From Branchipolynoe longqiensis (Eukaryota > Annelida > Polychaeta > Phyllodocida > Polynoidae), in the NCBI GenBank assembly GCA_030323885.1, contig CM059194.1, forward strand, positions 24,416,780 through 24,480,779: a stretch of DNA of 64,000 nt, written 5' to 3'. Position 1 is the stretch's first letter. Every line of letters starts with the position of its first letter. A program made the position numbers and the translations under genes. Shown piece by piece: positions 22,165 to 32,916 of the stretch. The notes under the pieces were generated by a model, which was given only the letters and a program-made list of their open reading frames with translations, had not been told where the DNA came from and made no database searches.

Positions 22165-22690
22165 TATCCGACCAAGACCATGGAGGGAGAGGCGGGAGGG
22201 GAGGGAGGGAGGAGGGAGGTGAGCGTGGTGAGGGAAGGGAAGGGAAGGAGGGGAGGGAGGGCAGGGGGGGAGGGCGGGGAGGGAGGGAGGGGAGGGACGG
22301 GAGGGAGGCAGGGACGGGAGGGGGGAGGGGGAGAGACGGAGGAGAGGAGGGAGGGGAAGAGAGTGAAGAAGGGAGGGCAGGGAGGGGAGGGGAGGAGAGG
22401 GAGGGGAGCGTGGGTGAGGGAGGGAAGGAGGGATGGAGGGGAGGGAGGGACGGAGGAGGGGAGGAGAGGGAGGAGAGGGAAGAGAGGGAGGGGAGGGAGG
22501 GAAGGGAGGGGAGCGTGGTGAGGGAGGGGAAGGAGGGGAGGGAGGGGAGGGAGGTGAGTGAGGTGAGTGAGGGGAGGGGGAAGGGACGGGGAGGGAGGGG
22601 AGGGAGGGAGGAGACGGAGGGGAGGGAGGAGAGGGAGGAGAGGGAAGAGAAGGAGGGGAGGGGATGGAGGGGAGGAAGGGAACCCCGAAA
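22165..22690. repeat. G-rich GGGAGG polypurine tract
   Basis: Over 500 bp of GGGAGG/GGAGGGAGG on + with almost no pyrimidine. Numerous G-runs of three or more could form G-quadruplexes. Long Gly/Glu/Arg (plus) and Pro/Ser/Leu (minus) frames are compositional. Confidence 0.95.
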
Positions 22691-22760
22691 AAACCCACCA
22701 AAAACAACTTGTTAGCAATGTCTAAATAAGCTGCGGCTCCATTATTAAATTATGCGCATA

Positions 22761-22954
22761 CAGTAAAACCTCTCTAACCGAACACCTCCACAGATCGAAC
22801 ACTCCCCTATATTAATTGCTTTATTTGGGTCCCAAACGATTGCCCATACAATACCATTGTAACGATAAAAAAAAACTTGCCTAACCCGACCACCTCCCTA
22901 CAAGGACCATTTAAAGTCAATCCCATGGTCGGTCGATTTAGAGAGGTTTTACTG
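22761..22954. mobile_element. MITE, pogo-like copy
   Basis: CAGTAAAACCTCTCTAACCG at the left after TA; GAGAGGTTTTACTG at the right. It is in the opposite orientation to 10584-10761 (CACTCCCCTATATTAATTGC interior). An internal poly-A stretch lies at about 22867. Confidence 0.88.
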
Positions 22955-22984
22955 GACACTGTATTTACAGAAATGGTCAGTGAT

Positions 22985-23319
22985 TAACATCTCACCACCG
23001 ACCCCCCCCCCCCCCCGACACCGCCCACCACCACCACCCACCACCCACCTCCACCACCCTGGCGCCGGTTATCGCGGACCGATAACACTTCCGGTGTCGC
23101 GGTATCTGCGCGCATGCGCGCGGCCGTATGTATCGATGGAGCTCAAAGAAAAAGCTTTCGATTGGCCGAGCTCAATGGTCACATGAACCTCGGCGTTTGC
23201 TACGAGCTCCCACAATCCTGCCGGAAACAGTGTGCCTGCGCCTGCGCATGCGCATCGGTGTAGCGGTATGGATCGGAGAGTTGGGGCATCCGTTGATCTT
23301 CTTCTCTGTGCGCTCAGAT
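22985..23319. other. Short C-rich run followed by CpG-rich spacer
   Basis: Poly-C and CCACCACC repeats to 23060, then CpG-dense sequence with GCGCGCATGCGCGCGGCC and TGCGCATGCGCATCGG. A promoter island is possible but no supporting exon is visible. Confidence 0.5.
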
Positions 23320-23845
23320 GATGCTCCCTTCCCCTCCCCCCTCCGCCCTGCCTCCTCCCCCGCCCCCTCCCTCAACCCTCCCTACACCTCCCCTCCCCAC
23401 TCCTCTCTCCCCTCCCCCGTCCCCATCCCCTTTTACCTCCTCCCCTTCCCCCGTCCCCTCCGCCTCTCCTACCTTCACCCTTTCCCCCCTTCCCACTCTT
23501 CCCTCCCCCTCCCCCCTTCCACATCCCCTCCCCTTTTCCCCTCCCTCTCCCCACCCCCTCGCCGTCCCCGTTCCCCTCCCCCTGTTCCCCCATTCTCCAC
23601 CCCCTTTCCTCCCCGTTCCCCCTCCCCCTGCCTCATCCACTCCACGGTCTCGGTCCCGTTCCCCTACCCTCCAATTTCCCCTGCTCGCTCCCCCTCCCGC
23701 TCCCTTCCCCTTCCCTTCCCCTTCGTTCCCCCTCCCCCTCCTTCTCCATCCTTCCTCCCCTCCTCCTTCCCTCCCCTTCCATCTCTTCCCCTCTCCCTCC
23801 CCTCCCCCTCCCTCCTCCTCCCCCCTCACATCCCCTATAGATAGT
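23320..23845. repeat. C-rich CCCCTCCCC polypyrimidine tract
   Basis: About 525 bp of CCTCCCC/TTCCCC on +. It is the strand complement in composition of 22165-22690. Frames of 180-250 residues (Pro/Ser on plus, Gly/Glu on minus) are artefacts. Confidence 0.95.
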
Positions 23846-24121
23846 GCGTGGCGGATCAGTCTTTTCACGTGATATCGGGTATGGCTGATTATTTTCCACC
23901 CACAGACATTTTGAGGATCCACCACCACCTTACCCTCCCCCTCTCGCGCATCTTTCCCGTAGCATCGTCTGCTGCTTACTTCCTGTGAATGTCGTCTGCA
24001 TGCGCCAACTGTACTAAATGTCGTCTGCTGGTTGCCATAGTGACAGCAGACGAAGGTGAACTCGCGCCAACACATCGTTATAACTAAGCAAGCGGATAGA
24101 CATAACTCTGGTGCATTAAAC
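23846..24121. other. Unannotated spacer
   Basis: GTCGTCTGC occurs three times (near 23964, 23989 and 24018). Nothing else recognised. Confidence 0.5.
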
Positions 24122-24487
24122 TTAAAGCTGCACAGTCCGATGGAGAATCAAATTTTCAAAACAAAAACAATTATCTAGATCTGATTCTACTTATCTAAAC
24201 TTAGATACTGGTGTACCCATTAAACAATTGTCACCACATATAGAAATTAGAAGGGAACACTGAGGCAATTTAATAGAAGCTGTTACTGCAGAAGGCCATG
24301 TTGTCAGCGTTTTGGCGTGTTTGCCAAAACTAATTTGACATGTTTGCACTTCAAATATCTCAAAAAGTTAACCATTTAAAATAAAAATTATGTCAAACTA
24401 AAGTATGGTAGATAATAACAATCAATTCAATATATTTATCGCAGAAAAATGATAGAAAATCAAAACCATCGGACTATGCAGCTGTAA
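24122..24487 (+). mobile_element. TTAA/TA-ended MITE, copy 2
   Basis: Left end TTAAAGCTGCACAGTCCGAT; right end inverted CATCGGACTATGCAGCTGTAA. The interior is AT-rich with TTATCTAGATCTG, TTGCCAAAACTAATTTGACA and CCATTTAAAATAAAA. Non-coding. Confidence 0.87.
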
Positions 24488-24747
24488 TAATGAGTGTATT
24501 CATCGTTATGAATGATAATTCTCACCCATTTATCCAAATAGAATTGATAGCAGACGACAATTGAATTGGGTGAGTGCTTGCGCTCTTTTGCTGTCATTCG
24601 TGGGTGCTGGATGCAGCCAAGTCATCACACCTTCTCACCTGTTTCGACACCTCCCCGTGCACGATAATCACACCTCAGCTGATTATACTGATTCCCTCAG
24701 TGAAATCAGGGCAAATTAAATATAATAGTTGTGAAGCATAGTATTGT
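24488..24747. other. Unannotated spacer
   Basis: Nothing recognised. Confidence 0.5.
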
Positions 24748-25066
24748 AGTAGTCCGCACTGACCTCTCAGGCAAGGAGCTGCATAGACAGGTAGGTGTGG
24801 GTAGTATGATGAAATCAGGGAGCCTAGGTAGTGTAATGTAGCACACTGGCCCGGATTGCAACGAGATATGGGTCCTGCTCTAGGTGCAATATTTCCAGTT
24901 TTCATCACCTCCCATGACAGTGGTTGCCGTGACCATGATCCTGTACAAGCTATGCGCTGTATAGTTGTTGAACCTAACCTGTGTATGTATATGTAAGTGC
25001 ATTGCCTGTATGTAATTGTAAGTATCAAAAGACTTACAATTCCAGGGGGACGAGCGTAGTAGGCCA
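24748..25066 (+). mobile_element. SINE family B, full length
   Basis: Colinear with 8431-8750: leader GTCCGCACTGACCTCTCAGG, tRNA-like region with small deletions in both boxes (GTGTAATGTAGCACACTGG, ATATGGGTCCTGCTC), and 3' end GACTTACAATTCCAGGGGGA. The box deletions imply it can no longer be transcribed from its own promoter. Confidence 0.87.
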
Positions 25067-25486
25067 GGTAGAGAGAGGACTTACTGAATGCTGGCTACTA
25101 GTCATGACTCCCTTATCTCAGCTTATGGGCACACGAAGGCAGTTAGACACGCCTGAAGGCAGTCTGACACACACGAAGGCAGTTAGACACACAGCCTAGT
25201 TCCATGCAAATATGGGGGACCCCCCCCCCGCTAACCCTCACATGCCATGGAAAGGGACATGGGTGTTAAAATCGCTTCAGCGGATCTTTACTGGAGTTTC
25301 CTTGACAGCAGACGACATTTTGCTGGTATGGGCGGTTTGGTGGTTGATGGAGGAGAAGCCAGTTTGGAAGCCACAACAAACAGGCGGGAAACACGCGCAC
25401 CATTAACCACGTGTGCATCCAGTGAGTGATGTCATCAGTAGACAGCCACGTGCTGGGTTTATGTCGCTGACTACCGGTACCAACAG
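25067..25486. other. Spacer with GAAGGCAGTTAGACAC repeat
   Basis: Three short direct repeats at about 25130-25192, then unrecognised sequence. Confidence 0.5.
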
Positions 25487-25735
25487 TTGATTGGTTGTTG
25501 GAGTTTAACATCCTGGAAATATCTAATTCCATATCAAGACGGGTACCGGCAGTGCATACTCATTGGTGATTTTATAGTGTTGCCCCACTGAGCAATCAGG
25601 CGGCCGGCCCCCCCATGTCCCGATATCCCACTCAATCACATTATCCTGACACTGTGCTAAGCTGTCCTTGCCCTATCCTATTAATGCAGAGTGCCAGGCT
25701 AGGTAGTGACAAGTGTTAATTTGATAAGTCATTCG
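25487..25735 (-). mobile_element. SINE A lacking the tRNA-like head
   Basis: Minus copy from the GATTGGTTGTTGGAGTTTAA tail to TTTGATAAGTCATTCG. The head beyond the linker is absent, consistent with 5' truncation. Diverged. Confidence 0.82.
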
Positions 25736-26057
25736 TTATTGATATAGTACATGACAAAACCAATTTAGAAAGTTAATAGCGCCTGACAGAAAACGTGAAG
25801 CAACCACCAATCAATCAATTAATCAATAAATCAAGTAAATGGAAGGTTAATGGTAAACTCTGTGATGTGTTTGCTCCCACTGAGCATATTTACCGAGTGT
25901 GGCTAGAAAACTGCCCACTGACCCGTACAAGGCACCGCCATTGTCTGTCTGCATTGTCCACGTGACCGGCAAGACTCACAGTAAGAGTACTCCTAGTATA
26001 CTGACCAGTCGCATGGTTTACTAACAAATCACCACCTTTAACCATGCTCGCCTTTAG
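25736..26057. other. Unannotated spacer
   Basis: An AATCAATCAATTAATCAAT stretch lies near 25811-25830. Nothing else. Confidence 0.5.
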
Positions 26058-26066
26058 TTAGTCTAA

Positions 26067-26413
26067 GTTTGTTTGTTTGTTGTTGTTTTACGTCCTAGCA
26101 ACATCTAAGGTCATATCAGGATGGGTACCGACTTGTGACAGTGCTCACTCATGGCGACTTTATAGTGCTGCCCCACTGGGAGACCAGGCCACCAGCACCA
26201 TGACCTGATATCCCACTCAGTCACATTATCCTGGCACTGAGCTAACCAGTCCTTGCCCTATCCTAATAATGCCAAGCGCCTAGCTAGGAAGCAACAAGTA
26301 TCAATTTTTAAGTCATTGGTTTGACTCAACCAGGGTTCGAACCCACGATCCCATCGTTTACCAACACGAAAGACGGACGCTCTAACTCATTCAGCCATCC
26401 CGTCTGGTTTTAA
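26067..26413 (-). mobile_element. SINE A, full length, young-looking
   Basis: Minus copy with (TTTG)n tail, intact body, B box GGTTCGAACCC (as seen on +) and CAGACGGGATGGCTGAATGA head. A perfect 9-bp TSD, TTAGTCTAA, lies at 26058-26066 and 26414-26422. Confidence 0.94.
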
Positions 26414-26422
26414 TTAGTCTAA

Positions 26423-26729
26423 TGGACATTTCCCCGATAAATAATTAGTTCTTGCCACTGCCGCCAGAAGACAGGTTGGTGGTGGAAATCATCTAAACGT
26501 CTGTTTTTCAAAGAGCTTGGTGCCCAGTGAGTTGTTACCTAGAATACTAGTCTTTATCACTACCAACTAGTGTATCAGTTGAATATTACAAAATGCTACA
26601 AAGCATGGGGGGCTTGCGATTTCCAGGAGGTGTTTGTGATTTCCTAGGAAATTGCAAAACCCTGGGTGCGCGATCTCCAGGGGTTTGCAATTTCCTGCTA
26701 CACCGACAAGTCGGGTAATTAGCACCTGT
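26423..26729. other. Spacer
   Basis: GCGATTTCCAGG and TTGCAATTTCCT motifs recur in both orientations between 26608 and 26697. Its relation to the adjacent LINE is unknown. Confidence 0.45.
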
Positions 26730-28395
26730 GGGACCTTTTCTGACAGTAAGAGAGTTGTGGCAAGATGGAGTAAACACTTCCAGAAGCTACTCAACGTCCC
26801 TCTGGACATAGATCACGATGCTCTGGACAACATCCAGCAGCACATTACCAAAACATGCCTTGATGAGGTTCCAACCATGGATGACATGGCTAGAGCAATC
26901 ACCAGCCTGAAAGATGGCAAAGCACCTCGGGGTGATGGAATTCCTGCTGAAGTATGGAAGCATGGAGGAGACAATCTGTTAAACAGACTGCACCAACTAA
27001 TCACCAATGCCTGGGAGGAGGGTTCTGTACCCCAAGAAAGGTGATCGAACAGACTGTGGGAACAATATAGGAATTTTTCTTCTTTCCATAGCATGCAAGA
27101 TCTTCGCCAGGATCCTCCTGAACAGACTATCCATTCACACAACACCTGATGTATTTCCGGAGTCACAGTGTGGCTTACGAGGTAACCGGAGCACCGTGGA
27201 TATGATATTTTGTCTCTGACAGCTACAAGAAAAGTGCATTGAGCAGGACCGACCACTGTACATAGTATTTGTCGATTTCACTAAGGCATTTGATACCGTC
27301 GGGAGGACCGGGCTAGGGCCGCCACTGAGGCAGTATGGATGCCCAGAGAAGTTCACAACTATGATCGAGGCTCTACATACAGGAATGATGGCGAACGTTA
27401 GTGTTGGAGGGGAAGTCTCAGAATCGTTTGGGGTTACCAATGGGGTCAAGCAAGGTTGTGTACTGGCCCCCACGCTCTTCTCCATCTTCCTATCAGCAAT
27501 GCTCGACGAGGCTTTCCGAGACATGGGGGATGGCATCTATATACAGTCCAGACAGAGTGCTGACCTATTCAATGTCGCACACTTCAGAGCGAAGACCAAG
27601 ACAACTCGGATACTGGTGGGAGAGCTGCTATTCACAGATGACAGTGCACTGGTTGCCCACTCTGCTGAAGAGATCCAGAAAATAGTGGACACTTTCACCG
27701 ATGCATTAAAGAAGTTTGGCCTGAAGATTAACATCAAGAAGATGGAGGTGCTCTACCAACCCAACTCTCCAAGAACCCGAGAAGAGGATATCATGGTTGA
27801 CGGAAACAAGCTGAACTCTCTTCCGGAATTCACCTACCTCGGAAGCACTATATCAAGTGATGGAGGCATTGATGCTGAAATACAAAGGAGGATGGCCAAG
27901 GCTAGCACATCTTTCGGCCGACTACGCCAGAGACTCTGGAACAACCACCATGTGTCCATGCGGGTCAAAGGCAAGATCTACCATGCAATCGTGCTATCCA
28001 CCATACAATATGGAGCCGAGGCCTGGACAGTGTACAGATGACAGGCGAAAAAGCTGCATGCCTTCATGATGCGACATCTGCATTCAATCATGAGGCTACC
28101 CTGAAAGGACAAAGTGACAAATAAGGAAATACTCGAACGGCCGGGGCTGCCCTCTATGGAAGATCTTCTGATCAAAAAGAATCTCCGGTGGACTGGACAC
28201 CTCATGAGGATGTCATCAGACAGGCTACCAAAGCAGATCCTCTATTCTCAACTGTCTTCTGGTTACAGAAAGAGAGGGCGCCCTTGTCTCCGGTTCAAGG
28301 ATACCATCAAGAGAAACCTGCTGAGAGACATTAAGACCGACTCATGGACATCACTCTCACAGCAGAGAGCTAAATGGAGAGCGGCAGTCAAGTAA
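26730..28395 (+). pseudogene. Decayed LINE reverse transcriptase (5'-truncated)
   Basis: Encodes the reverse-transcriptase part of a non-LTR retrotransposon. Family landmarks in order: AITSLKDGKAPRGDGIPAEV (about 26907-26966), LLSIACKIFARILLNRL (27082-27132), motif A VFVDFTKAFDTV (catalytic Asp 27274-27276), GVKQGCVLAPTLFSIFL, motif C FTDD (27631-27642), YLGSTISSDGGID, ILSTIQYGAEAW-type region, and a C-terminal LIKKNLRWTGHLMRM domain. Damage: a deletion with frame change near 27035, and stops at 27217-27219, 28039-28041 and 28102-28104. Motif C is usually FADD; here Ala is Thr. No endonuclease domain is present. A 3' UTR with GAAAGCAGTCTTTGTC follows, to about 28430. Confidence 0.93.
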
Positions 28396-28499
28396 TGAAA
28401 GCAGTCTTTGTCGCATCTGATCATGATGATGTATGGGCCTGTCGGCGACCGGCCATTATCCCGGACTCGCTGCAGAGGCTTGCTTGTGTTAGTATCACT

Positions 28500-29575
28500 C
28501 GAGCGTTCAGTCGCTATGGTGTAGCTGTGCAAGTATATGTGTGTAAATTTATATATATTATATACATTCATAAATATACATATATATAGATATACTATAT
28601 GTATATACATGCGACCGAGGCAGTGTGAGCCGAGCACTCCGTTATTGTGGTGGAGCTGTGCAAATATACATACATATTGTACATACATATAAATATATAC
28701 ATATATGAATATACATATAATATACGTATATATGGATATACATATATATATACATATTATATACTTGCGACAGAGGCTTTGCCTGAGTATCAGCATATGT
28801 ACATATATAAATATACATACTTGTGACAGAGGCTGTGTGAGCCGAGCACTCCGTCTTTGGGGTGGAGCTGTGCAAATATACATACATATTGTACATACAT
28901 ATAAATATATACATATATGAATATACATATAATATACGTATATATGGATATACATATATATATATACATATTATATACTTGCGACAGAGGCTTTGCCTGA
29001 GTATCAGCATATGTACATATATAAATATACATACTTGTGACAGAGGCTGTGTGAGCCGAGCACTCCGTCTTTGGGGTGGAGCTGTGCGAATATACATACA
29101 TATTGTACATACATATAAATATATACATATACACATATATGAATATACATATACACGTATATACGGATATACATATATATACATATATATACATATATAT
29201 ACATATATATACTCGCGACCGAGGCTTTGACTGAGTATCAGCATATGTACATATATAAATTACATACTTGTGACAGAGGCTGTGAGTATCAGCATATGTA
29301 TATATATAAATATACATACTTGTGACAGAGGCTGGGAGCATCACTCTCAGCGTATGTACATATTTAAATATACATACTTGTGACAGAAGCTGTCAGTATC
29401 AGCGTATGTACATATATAAATATACATACTTGTGACAGAGGCTGTGAGTATCAGCGTATGTACATATATAAATATACATACTTGTGACAGAGGCTGTGAG
29501 TATCAGTGGAGCGCCCTGTCACTGTCGTGGAGCTGTTGCGGGTATCCTACATATTGTACATAATATAAATAGATA
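28500..29575. repeat. ~215-bp AT-rich satellite with CTTGTGACAGAGGCTG
   Basis: Long units begin near 28611, 28823, 29038 and 29270. Each holds GAGCCGAGCACTCCG, GGGTGGAGCTGTGC and long CATATATA tracts. After 29270 the array shortens to roughly 55-bp units (TGTGACAGAGGCTGTGAGTA, TCAGCGTATGTACATATATA). Spurious Tyr/Ile-rich frames on both strands. Confidence 0.93.
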
Positions 29576-29688
29576 GATAGCTAGAGTACGTCTACCTCAA
29601 ACGCAGTGCTCTTTTGAACATGTCCAAAGCTTAAATCGGAACTCACGGCCGACAGACTTTCTTATCATGTTATCATCACGGAGACCCG
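29576..29688. other. Unannotated spacer
   Basis: Nothing recognised. Confidence 0.4.
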
Positions 29689-30222
29689 GTCACATACACG
29701 TTAGTGAACGTAGTTGAACGTAGTGGAGGTTAACCTAGTTGAACGTCGTTGAACATAGTTGAACATAGTTGAATGTAGCTGAACGTACCGGCCTCCTTGG
29801 TGATAACGTACTCGCATAGTCTAGGGTACTCTAGCATACTCTAACATATTCTAGCATACTTATTAATATACTGTAGCATACTCTAGCATACTCTAGGGTA
29901 CCCTAGTGTACCCTAGCATACTTTGACCTACACAAAACCTTGGCCGTTCTGCCGTGGTCACATTGCCGTTAGTGGATGAAGTTGAACGTAGTTGAACGTA
30001 GTGGAGGGTAATGTAGTTGAACGTAGTTGAATATGATTGGACGTACCGGGTTCCATACCACCATATCATACCGGGATCCGTACCGTAACGTATTTATCCG
30101 TACTATTAGGTGGGTCATCAACCAAAACCTGCTGTACCTTAACATATGTGAACGTAGTGACAGCACGTTTCACCCAAGTTATTCTAGGTACTTTCAACTA
30201 CGTTCACTAACGTGTATGTGAC
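29689..30222. mobile_element. Foldback-like element with GTAGTTGAAC arms
   Basis: A perfect 30-bp inverted repeat bounds it: 29689-29718 (begins GTCACATACACGTTAGTGAA) and 30193-30222. Inside are tandem GTAGTTGAAC/GTAGTGGAGG decamers and a TACTCTAGCA array (29818-29920). A half-copy starts at 29958 and another relative lies at 30250-30665. Non-coding. Confidence 0.8.
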
Positions 30223-30249
30223 AGCCCCTTAAGTGTTATAGGGTCTTAG

Positions 30250-30665
30250 GTTCAACTACGTTAGCCTCCACTACGATCACCTACATCCACTAACGGGATG
30301 GCTGAATGAGTTAGAGCGTCCGTCTCCCGTGCTGGTAGATCGTGGGGTCGTGGGTTCGAGTCCCGGTCGAGTCAAACCAATGACTTTAAAATTGATACTT
30401 GTCGCTCCCTAGCTCGGCGCTCGGCATTATTAGGATAGGGCAAGGACTGGTGTGCTCAGTGTCAGGATAATGTGACTGAGTGGGATACCAGGTCATGGTG
30501 CCGGCGGCCTGGTTTCCCAGTGGGACAGCACTATAAAGTCACCATGAGTGCGCACTGTCACAAGTCGGTACCCGTCCTGATATGACCTTAGATGTTGCTA
30601 GGACGTAAAACAACAACAAACAAACAAACAAACAAACAAACATCCACTAACGTGTATGTGCCTGG
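30250..30665. mobile_element. Relative of the GTAGTTGAAC foldback element, split by SINE A
   Basis: TTCAACTACGTTAGCCTCCA and CTACATCCACTAACG before the SINE, TGTATGTG after it. Together these match the inverted right arm of 29689-30222 (CACTAACGTGTATGTG). Confidence 0.7.
30296..30639 (+). mobile_element. SINE A, full length
   Basis: Head GGATGGCTGAATGAGTTAGA, B box GGTTCGAGTCC, complete body and (AAAC)n tail. A perfect 13-bp TSD, ACATCCACTAACG, lies at 30283-30295 and 30640-30652, inside a foldback-element arm. Confidence 0.95.
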
Positions 30666-30668
30666 ACC

Positions 30669-31026
30669 TTAAAGTTGCATAGTCCGATGAAATATCAAAT
30701 TTTCAAAACCAAACCAATTATCTAGATTGATTTTACATATCTAACTTAGATACTGATGCACTTATTAAGTATTTGTTTCTGCACAGAAGGCAATCCTGAG
30801 TCAATTTAACAGAACCTGTTAATGCAGAAGAAGTCTATCGTGTCAGAGTTTGGGCAAGCATGCCAAAACTAATTTTCAATGTTTGCACTCAAAATATCTC
30901 ACAAGTTTACCATTTAAAATAAAAGTAACTTTGAACTAATTTAAAGTAGATACTAGTGATCGATCTAATATATTTATCTCAGAAAAAAATACAGAAATTC
31001 AAAAACATCGGACTATGCAACTTTAA
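30669..31026 (+). mobile_element. TTAA/TA-ended MITE, copy 3 (complete)
   Basis: Left end TTAAAGTTGCATAGTCCGAT, right end inverted ATCGGACTATGCAACTTTAA. The TIR is at least 20 bp and nearly perfect. The interior is AT-rich, 358 bp, without ORF. Confidence 0.92.
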
Positions 31027-31379
31027 GTCTTACACGCAGCATCATTCAGCGTAATCAGCCGGCGCTGGCTGCCCATACTGCCCACATGGGCGACTCTCAG
31101 CCAATCAGAGCGCACCTCGTGCCGTTCTCACCGGCTCCCCTTGGTCAGCTTTTTGGTTAGCCACCTTTCACCTGAGCGCGTAACAAATGCTTCCTCCTCC
31201 TCCTCCTCTCTACTTCCGCCCTCCCTCCACCCCCTTCCCCGACACCTCCAACTTCCTGGTCACACACTATGTAATGGTCACAGAAAGAAATCATTACTAT
31301 TAGTATTACTACAAATCACTTGCAATTTAATCAGCGAAAAGTAGCCTGCGAAAGATATTGCCCCGAATTCTCATTGTCT
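31027..31379. other. Spacer with TCCTCC run
   Basis: CTTCCTCCTCCTCCTCCTC near 31189. Nothing else recognised. Confidence 0.5.
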
Positions 31380-31390
31380 AGTGATATATA

Positions 31391-31715
31391 CTCGAACGGA
31401 CGGGGATGCCTTCTATGGAAGATCTTCTAATCAAAAAGAATCTGCGGTGGACTGGACACCTCATGAGGATGTCATCAGTCAGGCTACCAAAGCAGATGCT
31501 CTATTCTCAACTGTCTTCTGGTTACAGAAAGAGAGGGCGCCCTCATCTCCGGTTCAAGGATACCATCAAGAGAAACCTGAAGCTGAGAGACATTAAGACC
31601 GACTCATGGATGCAACTCTCACAGCAGAGAGCTAAATGGAGAGCGGCAGTCAAGTAATGAAAGCAGTCTTTGTCACATTGCGACTGACAGCATGATGATG
31701 ATGATGATGATGATG
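31391..31715 (+). mobile_element. 5'-truncated LINE 3' end, same family as 26.7 kb
   Basis: Open C-terminal segment (SMEDLLIKKNLRWTGHLMRM ... KWRAAVK), stop at 31655-31657, then 3' UTR GAAAGCAGTCTTTGTCACAT and a (GAT)n tail. A perfect 11-bp TSD, AGTGATATATA, lies at 31380-31390 and 31716-31726. It is nearly identical to 28.1-28.4 kb but keeps a Lys codon missing there (NLKLRD versus NLLRD). Confidence 0.95.
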
Positions 31716-31726
31716 AGTGATATATA

Positions 31727-31800
31727 TATATGTATATACATACTTATATATGTATAAATATATATACACATATATATACATATGTTTACATATATATACA

Positions 31801-31840
<40 letters not shown>

Positions 31841-32224
31841 CATGTGCACGATGAGTTTATTCTCTTACACATGTGCATACATACATACATACATGCATAC
31901 ATACATATGTATGTATGTGCATGTGTAAGAGGAGCTTGTATTATAATACCATCATAATACCATATAAAATTGTCAGTGCTAGAGTGAGTGGCGGGTACAG
32001 TGTGCAGGGGTGGTGCCACCACCACCACCGAAGCTGGGGTTGGGGAGGCTGGAGCACTAGATGACTAGGACAGACTCCATCAGTCCATGAAACTGACGGA
32101 GTGATTTGGGAAAGGAGGGATATTCCCGGTAATAATTCTTATACAGCATATATATGTATATATATATGTATATATATGTGTATATATGTATATATATGTA
32201 TATATATATATATGTATATATATA
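31727..32224. repeat. TATA/CATA/GTAT microsatellites and spacer
   Basis: (TA)n and ATACATAC arrays at 31727-31925 and 32145-32225, with a short unique part between. The GCATACATACATACATAC and CATATGTATGTATGTGC arms around 31875-31925 are mutually inverted. Confidence 0.85.
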
Positions 32225-32227
32225 TGT

Positions 32228-32402
32228 AGGTGTCGTGGTGAAATGGGAAATATTATGCCTGGAGCGGGACTCGAAGCCACCTCTCTTTGCATTGGGGGCT
32301 AGTGCACTAACCATTTCACCACCGAGGCTCCCTGATATCACCACACTGCCCACACCTACCTGGTATGTGGCTCCTTGACTGAGAGGTCAGTGCAGACCAC
32401 TA
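32228..32402 (-). mobile_element. SINE family B, partial
   Basis: Minus copy: GGTGAAATGGGAAATATT, B box GCGGGACTCGAAGCC, ACCATTTCACCACCGAGGCT, CACCTACCTG, then TGACTGAGAGGTCAGTGCAG leader. The 3' part beyond the head is replaced by TA microsatellite. Confidence 0.83.
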
Positions 32403-32467
32403 CATATGTATGCACATGTGTAAGAGTATAGACTCCTCGTAGACATGCACATACATGTATACATATA

Positions 32468-32747
32468 CAGTACAACCCCGTTAACCCAAGCTCGGTTAAT
32501 CCAAACTTTTTTCGGCGGCCCGGCATTTATCATATAAAAAAAGTTAGTTAAACCAAAGTCGGTTAATCCAAAGTATCGGTTAATCCAAACAAAATTGTCG
32601 GTACAGTTAAACCAAACTTTCATGTGGTTTTAAGGTCATGTGAGACTTTTTTATATGATAAATGTAGTATTTTGCCAGGTCGCCGGAAAAAGTTTGGATT
32701 AACCGATCGTTTGATTTAACCTAGGTTGGTTTAATGGGGTTAAACTG
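32468..32747. mobile_element. MITE with pogo-like ends (variant 2)
   Basis: CAGTACAACCCCGTTAACCC at left, inverted GGGGTTAAACTG at right, TA on both sides. Repeated GGTTAATCCAAA motifs and an internal inverted pair, TTTATCATATAAAAAAAGT with ACTTTTTTATATGATAAA, lie inside. Confidence 0.85.
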
Positions 32748-32814
32748 TATATACATAAAAAACAATAATCATACTATCCACATACATTGTACATTCATAA
32801 TGCACCCCCGCTTA

Positions 32815-32916
32815 TACCAAATCAAAGTCAAAGTCAAAGCTCAGTTAAACCAATGATCGGTTAATCCAAACAAATTTCTAGGGTCCCTTCAAGTTTGGTT
32901 TAACGGGGTTATACTG
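32815..32916. mobile_element. Right-end fragment of pogo-like MITE variant 2
   Basis: CGGTTAATCCAAACAAATTT then GGTTTAACGGGGTTATACTG followed by TA. The left half is missing. Confidence 0.75.

Noticed and set aside
23128..24075. Plus and minus frames of 238-253 codons at the C-rich tract
   Set aside because: Compositional; they extend from the tract into flanks without any codon structure change.
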